In this document: in pieces, positions 36,422 to 44,352 of the stretch
How positions within the stretch are numbered: the stretch's first letter is position 1
Layout of the letters: each line of letters begins with the position of its first letter
Made by a program: the position numbers and the translations under genes
Notes under the pieces: generated by a model
Databases searched by the model: none
The model's input: the letters and a program-made list of their open reading frames with translations, nothing else
Told to the model about the DNA's origin: nothing
Source: DASUAS01 sp963750045
GTDB taxonomy: Bacteria > Actinomycetota > Acidimicrobiia > IMCC26256 > DASPTH01
DNA: 64,000 nucleotides
NCBI GenBank assembly: GCA_963750045.1
Contig: CAVVPD010000003.1
Coordinates: forward strand, 434,001 to 498,000
Direction of reading: 5' to 3'

Positions 36422-36844
36422 ATGGCCGTCGACCGCGACACCGTCACTGTCGGGACTGAACTCCCTGTCTTCGTTCGCACCACCGACTTCCACAACTGGA
36501 ACCGCTACGCGGGAGTCAACGACGAATTCGTCCCGATCCACATGGACGACGAGGCCGGCCGCGCCCAAGGTTTCCCCGGCGCGTTCGGCATGGGCAACCT
36601 GATGTGGTCGTACCTGCACAACCTCGTGCGTGACTGGATGGGCGACGACGGCCGCATCGTGGCGATCGGATGCAGCTTCCGCTCTCCGAACTTGCGCTGC
36701 ATGACGATCGAAGCGCGCGGCACCGTCATCGCGGTACGCGACGAAGACAGCGAGCACCTCGTCGACCTCGAGCTCAGTGTCGTCGACCACGACAACCCAG
36801 ACACCGTGCTCGTGCCCGCGACGGCGACGGTCGCACTCCCCTGA
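36422..36844 (+). CDS. MaoC-like dehydratase
   Basis: A 140-residue hot-dog hydratase. The hydratase-2 motif is visible as YAGVNDEFVPIHMDDEAGRA, with catalytic aspartate and histidine, followed by QGFPGAFGMGNLMWSYLHNL. It is paired with the FAS1-like gene one base upstream. A (de)hydration of an enoyl-CoA in beta-oxidation is expected, with a substrate too bulky for standard crotonases as in steroid-degrading actinobacteria; the last point is inference. Confidence 0.92.
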   Translation: MAVDRDTVTVGTELPVFVRTTDFHNWNRYAGVNDEFVPIHMDDEAGRAQGFPGAFGMGNLMWSYLHNLVRDWMGDDGRIVAIGCSFRSPNLRCMTIEARGTVIAVRDEDSEHLVDLELSVVDHDNPDTVLVPATATVALP

Positions 36845-36849
36845 GCACG

Positions 36850-37701
36850 TTGACCACACTCACTGAGGACTTGGCCTTCCCGGAGTGCCTTCGGTGGCAC
36901 GGCCGGACGTTGTGGTTCTCCGACATGCACGGAGGTCGGGTCTACACGCACACCGACGAGCGGGGCGACGTCGCAATCGTCGACGTCGGCGGCGACCCTG
37001 GAGGCCTCGGCTGGACGACCGACGGCCATTTGCTTGTCGTCTCGATGCACGACCGACGACTCCTGCGGGTCGACTCGGGCCGCGTGCACGAGGTCGCCGA
37101 TCTCTCCATCCACTCGCCGTTCCCCCTCAACGACATGCTCGTCGACTCCGCTGGCCGCTCGTACATCGGCACCTTCGGGTTCACCGCGTTCGACGGTCAC
37201 GACCGCGGACCGGGCGCGATCCTCGTCGTGGACCCTGATGCGAGTCACCGAGTCGCCGTCGACGGTCTCGAGTTTCCGAACGGCATGGTCCTCACAGACA
37301 GTGGACGAACGCTCGTCGTCGCCGAGAGCTTCGGCGAGCGGCTCACGGCCTTCACGCTTCGCAACGACGGGACGCTCACTGACCGGCGCGTGTGGGCCAC
37401 GCTTCCGAGTGGCGTGATGCCGGACGGCATCGACATCGACGCCGATGGCTCGATCTGGGTCGCGTCGGTGACGACGAATGAATGCCTGTTGGTGCAAGAA
37501 GGAGGGGACGTGCTCCGTCGTATCGACACCGGTGAGCACATGGCGATCGACTGCCTTCTCGGCGGCGACCATGGCCGAACGCTCTTCATCGCGCTCAACC
37601 GGCACCTCGTCCCGCGCCGCACGACCCAACGACGAGCCGGACGCATCGCCACGGTGACCGTCGATGTCGGCGCTGCACCCACAGCATTGAACGCCCCGTG
37701 A
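36850..37701 (+). CDS. SMP-30/gluconolactonase-family protein (1)
   Basis: A six-bladed beta-propeller lactonase-like protein of about 283 residues. Blocks are FPECLRWHGRTLWFSDMHGG, PGGLGWTTDGHLLVVSMHD, LNDMLVDSAGRSYIGTFGF and LEFPNGMVLTDSGRTLVVAE, which carry the metal-binding glutamate, asparagine and aspartate. The start is probably TTG 36850, six bases after the MaoC stop. Its stop overlaps the next SMP-30 gene (GTGA). Its last 75 codons are duplicated at 41261-41485. A lactone or enol-ester is the likely substrate. Confidence 0.9.
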   Translation: MTTLTEDLAFPECLRWHGRTLWFSDMHGGRVYTHTDERGDVAIVDVGGDPGGLGWTTDGHLLVVSMHDRRLLRVDSGRVHEVADLSIHSPFPLNDMLVDSAGRSYIGTFGFTAFDGHDRGPGAILVVDPDASHRVAVDGLEFPNGMVLTDSGRTLVVAESFGERLTAFTLRNDGTLTDRRVWATLPSGVMPDGIDIDADGSIWVASVTTNECLLVQEGGDVLRRIDTGEHMAIDCLLGGDHGRTLFIALNRHLVPRRTTQRRAGRIATVTVDVGAAPTALNAP

Positions 37702-38529
37702 GCGAGCTCCCGGTCTTCGTCGACGGCATCGGCTTCGGCGAGGGGCCACGATGGCACGACGGCAGGCTCTGGTTCTCCGACTTCTACCAACACACGGTGT
37801 CGACGGTCGACGATCGCGGCACGCGCACCGTGGAGCTCGAGATCGACGACCGCCCGAGCGGTCTCGGCTGGCTTCCCGACGGTCGCCTCCTCGTCGTCGC
37901 GATGGACTCGCGCTCCGTGCTCCGGCGTGAGCCCGACGGATCCGTGGTCGCGCACGCAGACCTGTCGCAGATCGCCACTGCCGCGTGCAACGACATGATC
38001 GTCGACGATCGTGGCACCGCCTACGTCGGGAATCTCGGGTTCGACTACACGGTCGGCGAACCGCGCCGACCCGCGGTCCTCGCCCGCGTTGCCACCAGAT
38101 GGCGCCATCGATGTCGTCGCCGACGACCTCCTGATCCCCAACGGCACAGTGATCACACCCGATCGCACCACGATGATCGTGGGCGAGACCTCGCGCCGAT
38201 GCGCGACCGCGTTCACGATCAGCGCGGACGGCACCCTCCACGATCGGCGCGTGTGGGCTGATCTCGGGGAGGTGCTTCCCGACGGCTGCACCCTCGACGC
38301 GGAGGGTGCGATCTGGTTCGCCGACGCAGGACGTCCAGAGATCTTGCGGGTCCGCGAGGGCGGCGAGGTGACCCACCGGATCGAGATCGGCCAGCCCGGG
38401 TACGCCTGCATGCTCGGCGGGAATGACGGCCGGACGCTCTTCGTGTTCGCAGCCGACGACGCGCACGGTTCCGGCAATGCGACCATCCGCACGCTCCGCG
38501 TCGACGTTCCGCATGCGGGTCTCCCATGA
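37698..38529 (+). CDS. SMP-30/gluconolactonase-family protein (2, frameshifted)
   Basis: A second propeller protein of about 276 residues, coupled to the first (GTGA). It starts MSELPVFVDGIGFGEGPRWH with the metal glutamate in GEGPRW, followed by LWFSDFYQHTVSTVDDRGTR and ACNDMIVDDRGTAYVGNLGF. A frame change near 38095 separates this from GAIDVVADDLLIPNGTVITP and LPDGCTLDAEGAIWFADAG. Its stop overlaps the SDR gene (ATGA). It resembles SMP-30 (1) only moderately, so the two may act on different lactones. Confidence 0.87.
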
Positions 38530-39266
38530 ACGATCACCGTGTCGACATCAAGGGCAAAACAGCCCTCGTCACCGGCGCCGCGTCCGGCATCGGTCTCGCC
38601 GCTGCGAAAGCCCTTGCGAACAGAGGTGCCCACGTGACCTTGGCGGATGTCGCAGACGACGCCGGACAACGCGCAGCCGACGACGTCGGCGGCAATTACG
38701 TGCACCTCGACGTCTCGAACCCCGACGAATGGGCCGACGTCATTGCGGCATTCGATCGTCTCGACCTGCTGCACCTGAACGCGGGCCTCTACGACATCGA
38801 TCTGCGGGACCTCACCGACATCACCGAGGCGCGGTACCGCGCGTACATGGGCGTCAACATCGACGGCGTGTTCTTCGGACTACGCGCCGCGATTCCGCTC
38901 CTCGAGGAGACCAACGGTGCCGTTGTCGTCACGTCGTCGATGGCAGGCATCGTGCCCCTAAGAACGAATCCGGTCTATGCGCTCACCAAGTTCGCGCTCA
39001 ACGGGTTCGTTCGGAGCGTGGGCCCCGAACTCGCGACTCGCGGCATCCGGGTCAACGCCGTCTGCCCGGGCGCCGTGGCCACGCCCATCATCGGTGACGA
39101 TCCGCACGCCTGGTACGAGAAGCACGGTGTGGTTGCCCTCGAACCCGAGGAGATCGCGGAGACGGTCCTGGATGTGATGATGTCATCCCGCCACGGCGAG
39201 ATCGTCGTTCACATCCCACCGTGGCCGCCGGAAGTCGTCGAGTTCCAAGGCCTACCGGAGCACTGA
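38526..39266 (+). CDS. SDR-family oxidoreductase
   Basis: A 246-residue SDR: cofactor motif TGAASGIGLAAAKAL, aspartate in LADVADD suggesting NAD preference, LNAGLYD, the active site TSSMAGI and YALTKFALNG, then NAVCPGAVATPI. ATG 38526 overlaps the preceding stop. It is the last of the tightly coupled genes 36422-39266, followed 63 nt on by the esterase gene. Confidence 0.93.
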   Translation: MNDHRVDIKGKTALVTGAASGIGLAAAKALANRGAHVTLADVADDAGQRAADDVGGNYVHLDVSNPDEWADVIAAFDRLDLLHLNAGLYDIDLRDLTDITEARYRAYMGVNIDGVFFGLRAAIPLLEETNGAVVVTSSMAGIVPLRTNPVYALTKFALNGFVRSVGPELATRGIRVNAVCPGAVATPIIGDDPHAWYEKHGVVALEPEEIAETVLDVMMSSRHGEIVVHIPPWPPEVVEFQGLPEH

Positions 39267-39329
39267 CCGCGCCGGGAACGTGGAGCAGCGACTCCGTACT
39301 TCGAGTGATCGATGAAAGGAACGAACGAG

Positions 39330-40322
39330 ATGAGCGACTCGAACAGTGAGGGCGCGCTGCACCTCACCCGCACCATCCCGGTACCGCAGTCGGTGAGCCC
39401 CGAAGCGCAGGCCCTGATGGCCATGGGAGGCCAGATGCTCGCCGATCGCCTCGCGTCGCCTCCCCAGTTTCCCGCCCTCGATGACCACGACGCATGGAAG
39501 GCGGACATCGCGGAGAAGGACGAGCAAATTCTGCTGGGCATGGATGCACGCGTCGCTGCCATCAACGCGACCTTCGAAGAGACCACGATCGGCGGCATCG
39601 ACGTGTTCGTGATCACTCCGGACGGCGCTGATCCCGACCAGACCGCGCCGCTCCTCTTCGACATTCACGGCGGCGCGCTCATCTCCGGTGGAGGACAAGC
39701 GTGCCGCGCCATGGGGACCGTCATGGCCGCCGCCGCCGGACTGGTGACGTGGGCCGTCGACTATCGCATGCCCCCCGACCATCCGTATCCAACTCCGCTC
39801 GACGACTGCCTCACCGTCTACCGCGCCCTCCTCGAGGAGCGATCGCCCGCCCAGATCGCAGTGAGTGGTTCATCGGCTGGAGGCAACCTCGCTGCCGCGC
39901 TGATGCTCAAGGCTCGAGCCGAGGGACTTCCGATGCCTGCGTGCCTGATCCTCAACTCACCCGAGGTCGACCTCACCGAGTCCGGGGACTCCTTCGAGAT
40001 CAACCAAGGTGTCGACTATGTGCTCGTCAACCGGCTCACAGAGTCGATCGCGCTCTACGCCGACGGTCATGACCTCGAAGATCCGTTCCTGTCCCCGCTC
40101 TTCGGCGACGTGAGCGACTTCCCACCCACTTACCTACAGACCGGTACGCGTGATCTGTTCCTCTCGAACACGGTGCGTTTCCACCGCAAGCTGCGTGCCG
40201 CGGGCGTCGAGGCAGAACTGCACATCGGCGAAGCCATGCCCCACGGAGGGTTCTTCGGCTTCGCTCCCGAGGACGCCGAGCTCGAAGCAGAGATACGCCG
40301 ATTCCTCGCGAAGCATCTCTGA
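39330..40322 (+). CDS. Alpha/beta-hydrolase, HSL-type esterase
   Basis: A 330-residue esterase of the hormone-sensitive-lipase family. The oxyanion-hole motif is DIHGGALISGGG, the nucleophile elbow is SGSSAGGNLAAA (GxSxG with catalytic serine), the acid lies in TGTRDLFLSN and the base in MPHGGFFGFAPED. ATG 39330 is chosen because AAAGGAACG precedes it; ATG 39312 is in frame but lies before that site. It converges on an SDR gene with 31 bp between. It probably hydrolyses a short acyl ester made in the pathway. Confidence 0.93.
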   Translation: MSDSNSEGALHLTRTIPVPQSVSPEAQALMAMGGQMLADRLASPPQFPALDDHDAWKADIAEKDEQILLGMDARVAAINATFEETTIGGIDVFVITPDGADPDQTAPLLFDIHGGALISGGGQACRAMGTVMAAAAGLVTWAVDYRMPPDHPYPTPLDDCLTVYRALLEERSPAQIAVSGSSAGGNLAAALMLKARAEGLPMPACLILNSPEVDLTESGDSFEINQGVDYVLVNRLTESIALYADGHDLEDPFLSPLFGDVSDFPPTYLQTGTRDLFLSNTVRFHRKLRAAGVEAELHIGEAMPHGGFFGFAPEDAELEAEIRRFLAKHL

Positions 40323-40353
40323 GACGACGAACGTATGACGCGCCCGGTCAGGG

Positions 40354-41166
40354 TCAGGGCGCTCCGTACACGTAGTGACCGTCGTCGGGATGGTGGTACC
40401 AACCCATCGACGCATGCGTACCGCCGTCGACGTGCAACGTGTGACCCGTCACGTAGCTCGAGAGGTCGGACGCCAGGAACACCGCGGCACCCGCGCACTC
40501 GTCGACATGGCCGGGGCGCCCCAACGGCACGATGAGCCCCAGGCGTTCCGAGCTCCCCGGCGGCGACATCGCCACGATGCCCTCGGTGAGCGTGATGTCC
40601 GGCGCAATCGCGTTCACGCGAATGTCGTGAGGTGCCAGCTCCAGCGCAAGCGTCTTCGTCAGATTGATCACCCCCGCCTTCGCGGCGGCGTACGCCGCGA
40701 ACAGCGGTGCCGCTCGCACGCCCTCGATCGAACTGATGTTGACGATCGCTCCCCCATGACCGGCCTCGACCATGTGCGCAGCAACTGCCTTGCTGCAGAG
40801 CAACACGTGCTTCAGGTTCGATCGATACAGCGCATCGAACCCGTTCTCACTGGTCTCGAGGAACGGTTTCGGGAACACACCGCCCGCGTTGTCCACCAAG
40901 ACGTCGACCGTCCCGAAACGCTCAAGCGTCGCCGCCATCGCCGCGTCGACCTGATCGGCATCACGCACATCGGTAGGAACTGGAAGCCCATCGACCTCTA
41001 CCGCGGCCGCGGCGCAACTGTCCCCATCGCGCTCCCAGATCGCCACGTCGGCGCCGAACGCTCGCACACCGTTGGCGATGCCGCGACCGATCCCGGAGCC
41101 AGCTCCCGTGACCACCACGACCTTCCCATCGAGGCGTGCCGCGTCCGCGCTCGAGGACCATGTCAC
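40354..41166 (-). CDS. SDR-family oxidoreductase
   Basis: A 270-residue SDR with cofactor motif TGAGSGIGRGIANG, VDNAGG, NISSIEG and YAAAKAG, and end TGHTLHVDGGTHASMG. The GTG start at 41166 gives the best N-terminus. A TGTACAGT box at 41216-41223 lies upstream and could belong to its promoter or to the divergent fragment at 41261. It is convergent with the esterase gene, so it has its own transcript. Confidence 0.92.
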   Translation of the reverse strand: MTWSSSADAARLDGKVVVVTGAGSGIGRGIANGVRAFGADVAIWERDGDSCAAAAVEVDGLPVPTDVRDADQVDAAMAATLERFGTVDVLVDNAGGVFPKPFLETSENGFDALYRSNLKHVLLCSKAVAAHMVEAGHGGAIVNISSIEGVRAAPLFAAYAAAKAGVINLTKTLALELAPHDIRVNAIAPDITLTEGIVAMSPPGSSERLGLIVPLGRPGHVDECAGAAVFLASDLSSYVTGHTLHVDGGTHASMGWYHHPDDGHYVYGAP

Positions 41167-41260
41167 CCATACCCTTCATCGCCGTCACGCGCACGGTAGA
41201 CGTCTGCACGTCTGCTGTACAGTTGCATAGTCACGCCCGACACGTACTTGATCAGATCTG

Positions 41261-41485
41261 GTGGCGGCGGTCACGACGAACGAATACCTCTTGGTACGAG
41301 AAGGAGGGGACGTGCTCCGTCGTCACGACACCGGCGAGCACATCGCAATCGGCTGCACTCTCGGTGGCGACGACGGCCGAACACTCTTCATCGCGCTCAA
41401 CCGCCACCTCGTCCCGCTCCGTACAACAGAACGACGAGCTGGACGCATCGCCACGGTGACCGTCGACGTGGGCACACTCGCATGA
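41261..41485 (+). pseudogene. SMP-30 C-terminal remnant (duplicate of 37458-37690)
   Basis: 75 codons, TTNEYLLVREGGDVLRRHD to AGRIATVTVDVGTLA, match the last blades of SMP-30 (1) almost residue for residue and are highly similar at the DNA level (for example the shared stretch GAAGGAGGGGACGTGCTCCG). No blade 1-4 sequence or metal ligand precedes it. The similarity begins at about 41258, after unrelated sequence. Its stop overlaps the next gene (ATGA), so it still acts as an upstream translated leader. Confidence 0.85.
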
Positions 41486-42369
41486 CGCAGGCGAACCAGG
41501 ACGTTCACCGCGTCGCTCTGCCACCGATCGGATTCGGCGCCTGCAATGTTCTCGGGGCATCGTTCACTGAGGTCATCGACGCCGCCGAGCACAACGGCTT
41601 CCGACGCATCACTGCCAATCCTGCGCAGGTCCTGCGGGCGGAGCGAGAGGGCGCGACCGGTGCTGCGCTGCGTCAGCGCCTCGACGACGTCGGCATCACT
41701 TGCACGATGCTCGATGCCCTCCCCGGAGTGCTGCCCGGGCTTCGGAGCGACCTGCCCCCCTCGACGATCTTCGGCTCGACCCCGGCGGAGCAGCCGCCCC
41801 CGGAACGTTGCTTCGAGATTGCCGAAGTGCTTGGCATTCGTCTCCTCAACGTCACCCACTACGGCGGCGAGCCTGCGGTTGGCGTTTCGAGGTTGGCCGA
41901 TGCGCTCGCGGAGGTGGGCGACCGAGCGCACGAGCACGCCATGGAGATCAGCCTCGAGTTCATCCCGGGAACCGGTGTCCCGGATCTCGCGACTGCACAC
42001 GCGGTCGTGCGGGCGGCCGATGCCGGCAACGTCGGCATCTTGCTGGATGTGTTCCACCACGCCAGGAGTGGCGGCACAGTTGAAGATGTCCGTCGACTGC
42101 CGCAGGGATCGATCAGAGCGGTGCAGCTCAGTGACCGGATCGAACCTCCGGCGGGCAGTGCCTATGTTCCGATGCGCGGTCGACTGCTCCCGGGCTATGG
42201 AGCACTTCCGCTCGACGACCTCGTCCGTGCTGCACTGGAGAACAGCCCGGCGATCACGGTCGACGTGGAAGTGCTGAACACCGAGCTCGCAGAACTCACC
42301 CCTCGGGAGGTGGCACGAACTCTCGCCGAGTCGCTCGAACGCTGGACATCAAGATTCGATGACCAGTGA
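41482..42369 (+). CDS. Sugar phosphate isomerase/epimerase-like TIM-barrel protein
   Basis: A 295-residue xylose-isomerase-like barrel. Blocks are VIDAAEHNGFRRITANPAQV, GIRLLNVTHYGGEPAVGVSR, EISLEFIPGTGVPDLATAHA (metal glutamate) and GNVGILLDVFHHARSGG (metal aspartate and histidine), with PAITVDVEVLN near the end. The ATG at 41482 overlaps the stop of the SMP-30 remnant. Its stop overlaps the next small gene (GTGA). In catabolic loci such proteins act as inosose-dehydratase- or dehydroshikimate-dehydratase-like enzymes; the substrate is not known. Confidence 0.88.
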   Translation: MTQANQDVHRVALPPIGFGACNVLGASFTEVIDAAEHNGFRRITANPAQVLRAEREGATGAALRQRLDDVGITCTMLDALPGVLPGLRSDLPPSTIFGSTPAEQPPPERCFEIAEVLGIRLLNVTHYGGEPAVGVSRLADALAEVGDRAHEHAMEISLEFIPGTGVPDLATAHAVVRAADAGNVGILLDVFHHARSGGTVEDVRRLPQGSIRAVQLSDRIEPPAGSAYVPMRGRLLPGYGALPLDDLVRAALENSPAITVDVEVLNTELAELTPREVARTLAESLERWTSRFDDQ

Positions 42370-42584
42370 GTACGGCGCACCGCCACCAGGTCACCGAAGA
42401 GGACATACGCCACGCCCTGCGGAACTGGGTGCAGGTCAACGACAGCCAGGACGACGTCACCCTGTTCCTCGGGCCCGACCGAGCCGGGAACCTGATCGAA
42501 GTCGGCGTGCTCGACACCGATGACGGCCCGGCGATCATCCACGCGATGCGACCTGCCCGGCCGCTCAGGTTCCCTCCGGAGTGA
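42366..42584 (+). CDS. Small protein, possible toxin-like partner
   Basis: A 72-residue protein with QVTEEDIRHALRNWVQVND, DDVTLFLGPDRAGNLIEVGV and DDGPAIIHAMRPARP. The order helix, strand, GPDxxGxLxEVGV, IHAM resembles small RelE/BrnT-like proteins of actinobacteria, but no family name is certain. The GTG overlaps the preceding stop, and its own stop overlaps the start region of the next gene, which encodes a DNA-binding protein. Toxin-antitoxin pairs have this layout. Confidence 0.65.
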   Translation: MSTAHRHQVTEEDIRHALRNWVQVNDSQDDVTLFLGPDRAGNLIEVGVLDTDDGPAIIHAMRPARPLRFPPE

Positions 42585-42589
42585 TGCCC

Positions 42590-42883
42590 ATGCCGCGCAC
42601 GATCACCAATCAGGAACGAGCCGGACGAATCGACAAGGAGCTCTCGAGGCGCGACCCATCGGCTCGCGAATGGCGCGAAGGTACCGAGCTTCGCGCCATC
42701 GAGGAAGCGGTCCAAGCATTCGATGCCGCCGAGGCGGAGCTCCACGCGGTCGTACGAGCCGCTCGCGCCGCCAACTACTCGTGGGCCTCGATCGGCGCCG
42801 TGCTCGGCGTCTCGAAACAGGCCGCGCAACAGCGCTTCGGCTCAAGTCCGCGCGCCCGGCTGCGCGCGCCCGGCTCGTGCTAA
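42590..42883 (+). CDS. Small helix-turn-helix protein, possible antitoxin
   Basis: A protein of about 97 residues. The C-terminal half, VVRAARAANYSWASIGAVLG followed by VSKQAAQQRFG, is a clear helix-turn-helix of the kind found in small actinobacterial regulators. The N-terminal half RIDKELSRRDPSAREWREG is charged. ATG 42590 has GGAG eight bases upstream; ATG 42584 and GTG 42581 are too close. Its start region overlaps the stop of the preceding small gene. The last residues are arginine-rich. After its stop there is a stretch without genes that leads into the tRNA-derived repeat. Confidence 0.7.
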   Translation: MPRTITNQERAGRIDKELSRRDPSAREWREGTELRAIEEAVQAFDAAEAELHAVVRAARAANYSWASIGAVLGVSKQAAQQRFGSSPRARLRAPGSC

Positions 42884-42963
42884 CGGATTGCTAACGGAAC
42901 TCCCGCATAGCTGGGATTACTCCCCGGAGCCGGTAGACGGCGCACCCGAGAAAGTCCTGATCA

Positions 42964-43065
42964 GAGCACACGGAGCAGATTCGAGAATACCCGAAAGATT
43001 CGGTTTGCCCGGTTTAGGTCCTGGTGTCGGCAAGGACGTGGGCGTTCGAGTCTCCCCGCTCGCAC
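42964..43065 (+). repeat. tRNA-Leu-derived direct repeat, copy 1
   Basis: A 102-bp sequence repeated at 51198-51301. Its last 50 bases copy the 3' half of a tRNA-Leu: anticodon loop TTTAGGT (anticodon TAG), long variable arm TGTCGGCAAGGAC, T-loop GTTCGAGTC and acceptor strand CTCGCAC. The 5' half is not a tRNA; it starts GAGCACACGGAGCAGATTCG and holds the hairpin CCGAAAGATTCGG. CCA is not encoded. The region 42884-43254 around it has no supported gene. Confidence 0.8.
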
Positions 43066-43254
43066 CCAGTCTGACCTGCAATTTCGTGATGCTGAGGCAA
43101 ACGAAAACGCACAAGATCAGAGGCATCGCAGAGTGGACTGCGTGGCTCGGCATGGCCGCGGGCGTCGGCCTTCTCGTTGGAACCTTCGGATCAGCACTCG
43201 CAACTGGTTCTCGATCGCGAACGACTGCTTGATCGGGAACTGAGGGCTCAGTGG

Positions 43255-43575
43255 CTACGTGGCGTCTGCGAGCTGATCGCGGGCGCTCGTCAGATAGTCG
43301 AGGAGGATCTGCTTGGTCAGGTCCAGAAGCTTCGCGAGTCGGCGATCCGCGAGCCGGTAATAGACATTGTTCCCGCTCTTGCGGGTGACGACGAGGTTCG
43401 CGCGCCGAAGGACGCCCAACTGCTGAGAAAGGTGGGAGGACTCGAGACCGACCTCGGGAATGAGCTCACTCACCGAGCACTCGTGTTGGGTGAGCACCTC
43501 GAGAATCCGAATACGGGCCGGGTGCGCGAGCGCCTTGAAGAACTCGGCCTTGATGTGTTGGATCGCTTCCGACAC
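43255..43575 (-). CDS. ArsR-family regulator (Rv0081-like)
   Basis: A 106-residue winged-helix regulator. IKAEFFKALAHPARIRILEV, SVSELIPEVGLESSHLSQQL and GVLRRANLVVTRKSGNNVYY match M. tuberculosis Rv0081 closely, as far as I recall that sequence. No cysteine metal motif is present. GTG 43575 follows GAAGGA. It is divergent from the hyc-like operon, whereas Rv0081 is the first gene of its operon. It probably controls both directions; a nested inverted repeat at 43637-43661 is a candidate site. In M. tuberculosis Rv0081 is a hypoxia-linked hub regulator. Confidence 0.92.
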   Translation of the reverse strand: MSEAIQHIKAEFFKALAHPARIRILEVLTQHECSVSELIPEVGLESSHLSQQLGVLRRANLVVTRKSGNNVYYRLADRRLAKLLDLTKQILLDYLTSARDQLADAT

Positions 43576-43636
43576 GGAGTCCTTCGTCCTTCCTGACAGT
43601 TCTGGGCACAACAACCACCCATGACCCACCGGGTAT

Positions 43637-43661
43637 TGATGAAGACCTGATGAGGTTATCA
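43637..43661. promoter_or_regulatory. Nested inverted repeat, candidate ArsR operator
   Basis: TGAT at 43637, ACCT at 43645, AGGT at 43653 and ATCA at 43658 form two nested inverted repeats (TGAT..ATCA and ACCT..AGGT). The site lies 62 bp before the ArsR start, between it and the hyc-like operon. Operator function is inferred from symmetry and position. Confidence 0.4.
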
Positions 43662-43762
43662 GTTTTTCCCCTAGTTGGCGGCGCACCGACTCTGAGTGGA
43701 CGCGTTTCGCGTCAGGCCCCGCGATCCGAGCAAATATCTTCGATCCTCGTAAGGTTCTTATC

Positions 43763-43791
43763 TTGTCATATTCTCGATCTACGACTATCGC
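43763..43791 (+). promoter_or_regulatory. Candidate promoter of the hyc-like operon
   Basis: TTGTCA at 43763-43768 and TATCGC at 43786-43791 are separated by 17 bp, in the AT-richest part of the 294-bp intergenic region. It would give a leader of about 70 nt before GTG 43870. The -35 matches 5 of 6 consensus bases; the -10 is poor. Confidence 0.35.
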
Positions 43792-43869
43792 CCGGACCGG
43801 TGGCCAGCGAGTCGACCCAAACTGCCGGCAGCTCCCCGACCTCCTCGAGTCGAATGTGCAGCTGACGCC

Positions 43870-44352
43870 GTGAGCCTGCTCCGCAAGATCCTCCGCACCG
43901 GACGCATCACCGAAAGGGCCGAATCCCCCGCCGGTCCCGCCGTCGTGCCGGCGGCCGGTGCATTGCGAGGGTCCGTGCAGGTACGCGCGGTCGATGCCGG
44001 GTCCTGCAACGGCTGCGAGCTCGAGATTGCTTCAGCGTTCGGACCGGTCTATGACGCCGAACGCTTCGGCGTTCGCCTGGTTGCCTCTCCGCGCCACGCG
44101 GACGTCTTGGCGGTCACGGGTCCGGTGACCCACAACATGGTGACTCCCTTGATGAAGACCTACGAGGCGGCGGCATCACCGAAGCTGGTCGTCGCCGTGG
44201 GTGACTGCGCACGGAACTGCGGCGTCTTCGCCGGTGGGTATGGGGTGGCAGGTGCGGTGGGTGACTTCGTGCCGGTGGACCTCGAGATTCCCGGTTGTCC
44301 ACCGAGCCCGGACGATCTCTTGCGTGGCTTGCGGCGCCTCAGCGGCCGGTGA
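43870..44352 (+). CDS. NuoB/HycG-like Fe-S subunit (Rv0082-like)
   Basis: A 160-residue homologue of the small subunit that carries the proximal [4Fe-4S] cluster in complex I and group 4 hydrogenases. The ligand motifs are complete: GSCNGCELE (Cys46, Cys49), GDCARNCG (Cys113) and PGCPPSP (Cys143). Length equals Rv0082 of M. tuberculosis (about 159). It is the first gene of a six-gene operon and its stop overlaps the next start (GTGA). The start GTG 43870 has no good ribosome site. It should sit on the cytoplasmic side between the large subunit and the membrane proteins. Confidence 0.93.
   Translation: MSLLRKILRTGRITERAESPAGPAVVPAAGALRGSVQVRAVDAGSCNGCELEIASAFGPVYDAERFGVRLVASPRHADVLAVTGPVTHNMVTPLMKTYEAAASPKLVVAVGDCARNCGVFAGGYGVAGAVGDFVPVDLEIPGCPPSPDDLLRGLRRLSGR

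Noticed and set aside
36505..38774. Two long minus-strand open frames (about 500-670 codons) opposite the SMP-30 genes
   Set aside because: Low-complexity R/D/V-rich translations without domains; they run across several real plus-strand genes.
42964..43065. A complete tRNA-Leu gene
   Set aside because: Only the anticodon-to-acceptor half fits. The D-arm and a 5' acceptor strand that pairs with CTCGCAC are missing, and the anticodon stem has a mismatch.
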